From the NCBI GenBank assembly GCA_905221605.1, contig CAJNDS010002257.1, positions 405,422 through 469,421 on the forward strand: a DNA stretch of 64,000 nucleotides, read 5' to 3'. Shown here piece by piece: positions 63,840 through 64,000 of the stretch. Each line of letters begins with the position of its first letter. The first letter of the stretch is position 1. The stretch is from Symbiodinium natans. Taxonomy: Eukaryota; Sar; Dinophyceae; Suessiales; Symbiodiniaceae. A model generated the notes under the pieces. That model ran no database searches. It was not told the DNA's origin and saw only the letters and a list, made by a program, of their open reading frames with translations. A program made the translations under genes and the position numbers.

Positions 63840-64000
63840 GTTTCGCACGCCACGTACGTCCACGTTCCGCGTCCACGTTCCGCACGCCACGTTTCGCGCG
63901 TACCTCGTCTTCACCCCGCCGGTTGGGCACCCCCGAGGTTCAGCAGGAGCAGCACCTGACCTGAGACACTGCAACAGCGTTGTCTCAGCTCGGTTGTGTT
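63840..64000. other. Short CACGT-rich repeats and window end
   Basis: GCACGCCACGT and GTCCACGTTCCGC words alternate at about 63,846-63,900. The rest of the window end is unassigned. Confidence 0.5.

Overview
The window looks like repeat-dominated nuclear DNA from a dinoflagellate, possibly a symbiodiniacean. Grounds: TTTAGGG/CCCTAAA telomere-type blocks, large families of short minisatellites, copia-like, DIRS-like and LINE-like retroelements piled on each other, and 11-12 base matches to the 3' end of the dinoflagellate spliced leader. The genus is inference. No rRNA, tRNA, CRISPR array or bacterial-style operon was recognised, and no complete conventional host gene is certain.

Layout: 1-10.3 kb is simple and tandem repeats, with telomere-like blocks in both orientations, microsatellites, a foldback and inverted tandem arrays. 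10.3-19.4 kb is mostly unrecognised sequence; it holds one cysteine-repeat reading frame (16.6-17.4 kb). 19.5-23.8 kb (minus strand) holds a DIRS-like RNase H / methyltransferase-like / tyrosine recombinase region and a copia-type Gag with a CCHC knuckle. 25.1-28.1 kb is a 5'-inverted LINE fragment (LINE A) between 16-bp direct repeats. 28.6-30.7 kb is an intact 684-codon frame that starts in a copia RNase H tail and continues into an unknown protein. 30.9-35.7 kb is a rearranged LINE (LINE B). 35.8-37.4 kb is tandem arrays. 38.0-41.7 kb is a copia-like gag-pol without its reverse transcriptase core. 41.6-46.1 kb is mostly a 42-bp minisatellite. 46.2-50.2 kb holds a hypothetical frame and LINE C (endonuclease start, full reverse transcriptase, zinc fingers). 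50.3-58.9 kb is a roughly 2.17-kb segmental tandem duplication. 57.5-62.8 kb has more 42-bp arrays in both orientations and a copia RT fragment. 62.9-63.8 kb is a 214-bp perfect inverted repeat around a C-rich spacer.

The most interesting content is the LINE family. Both copies that reach the 3' end (A and B) encode, downstream of reverse transcriptase and zinc fingers, a helical domain and then a ubiquitin-specific protease (peptidase C19) domain with the catalytic Cys, His and Asp boxes preserved. This suggests a retrotransposon lineage carrying its own deubiquitinase. Second is the 684-codon copia-associated frame with no recognisable function. Third is the 42-bp repeat, which is 14 codons long, largely free of stops in all six frames, and repeatedly abuts retroelement coding sequence.
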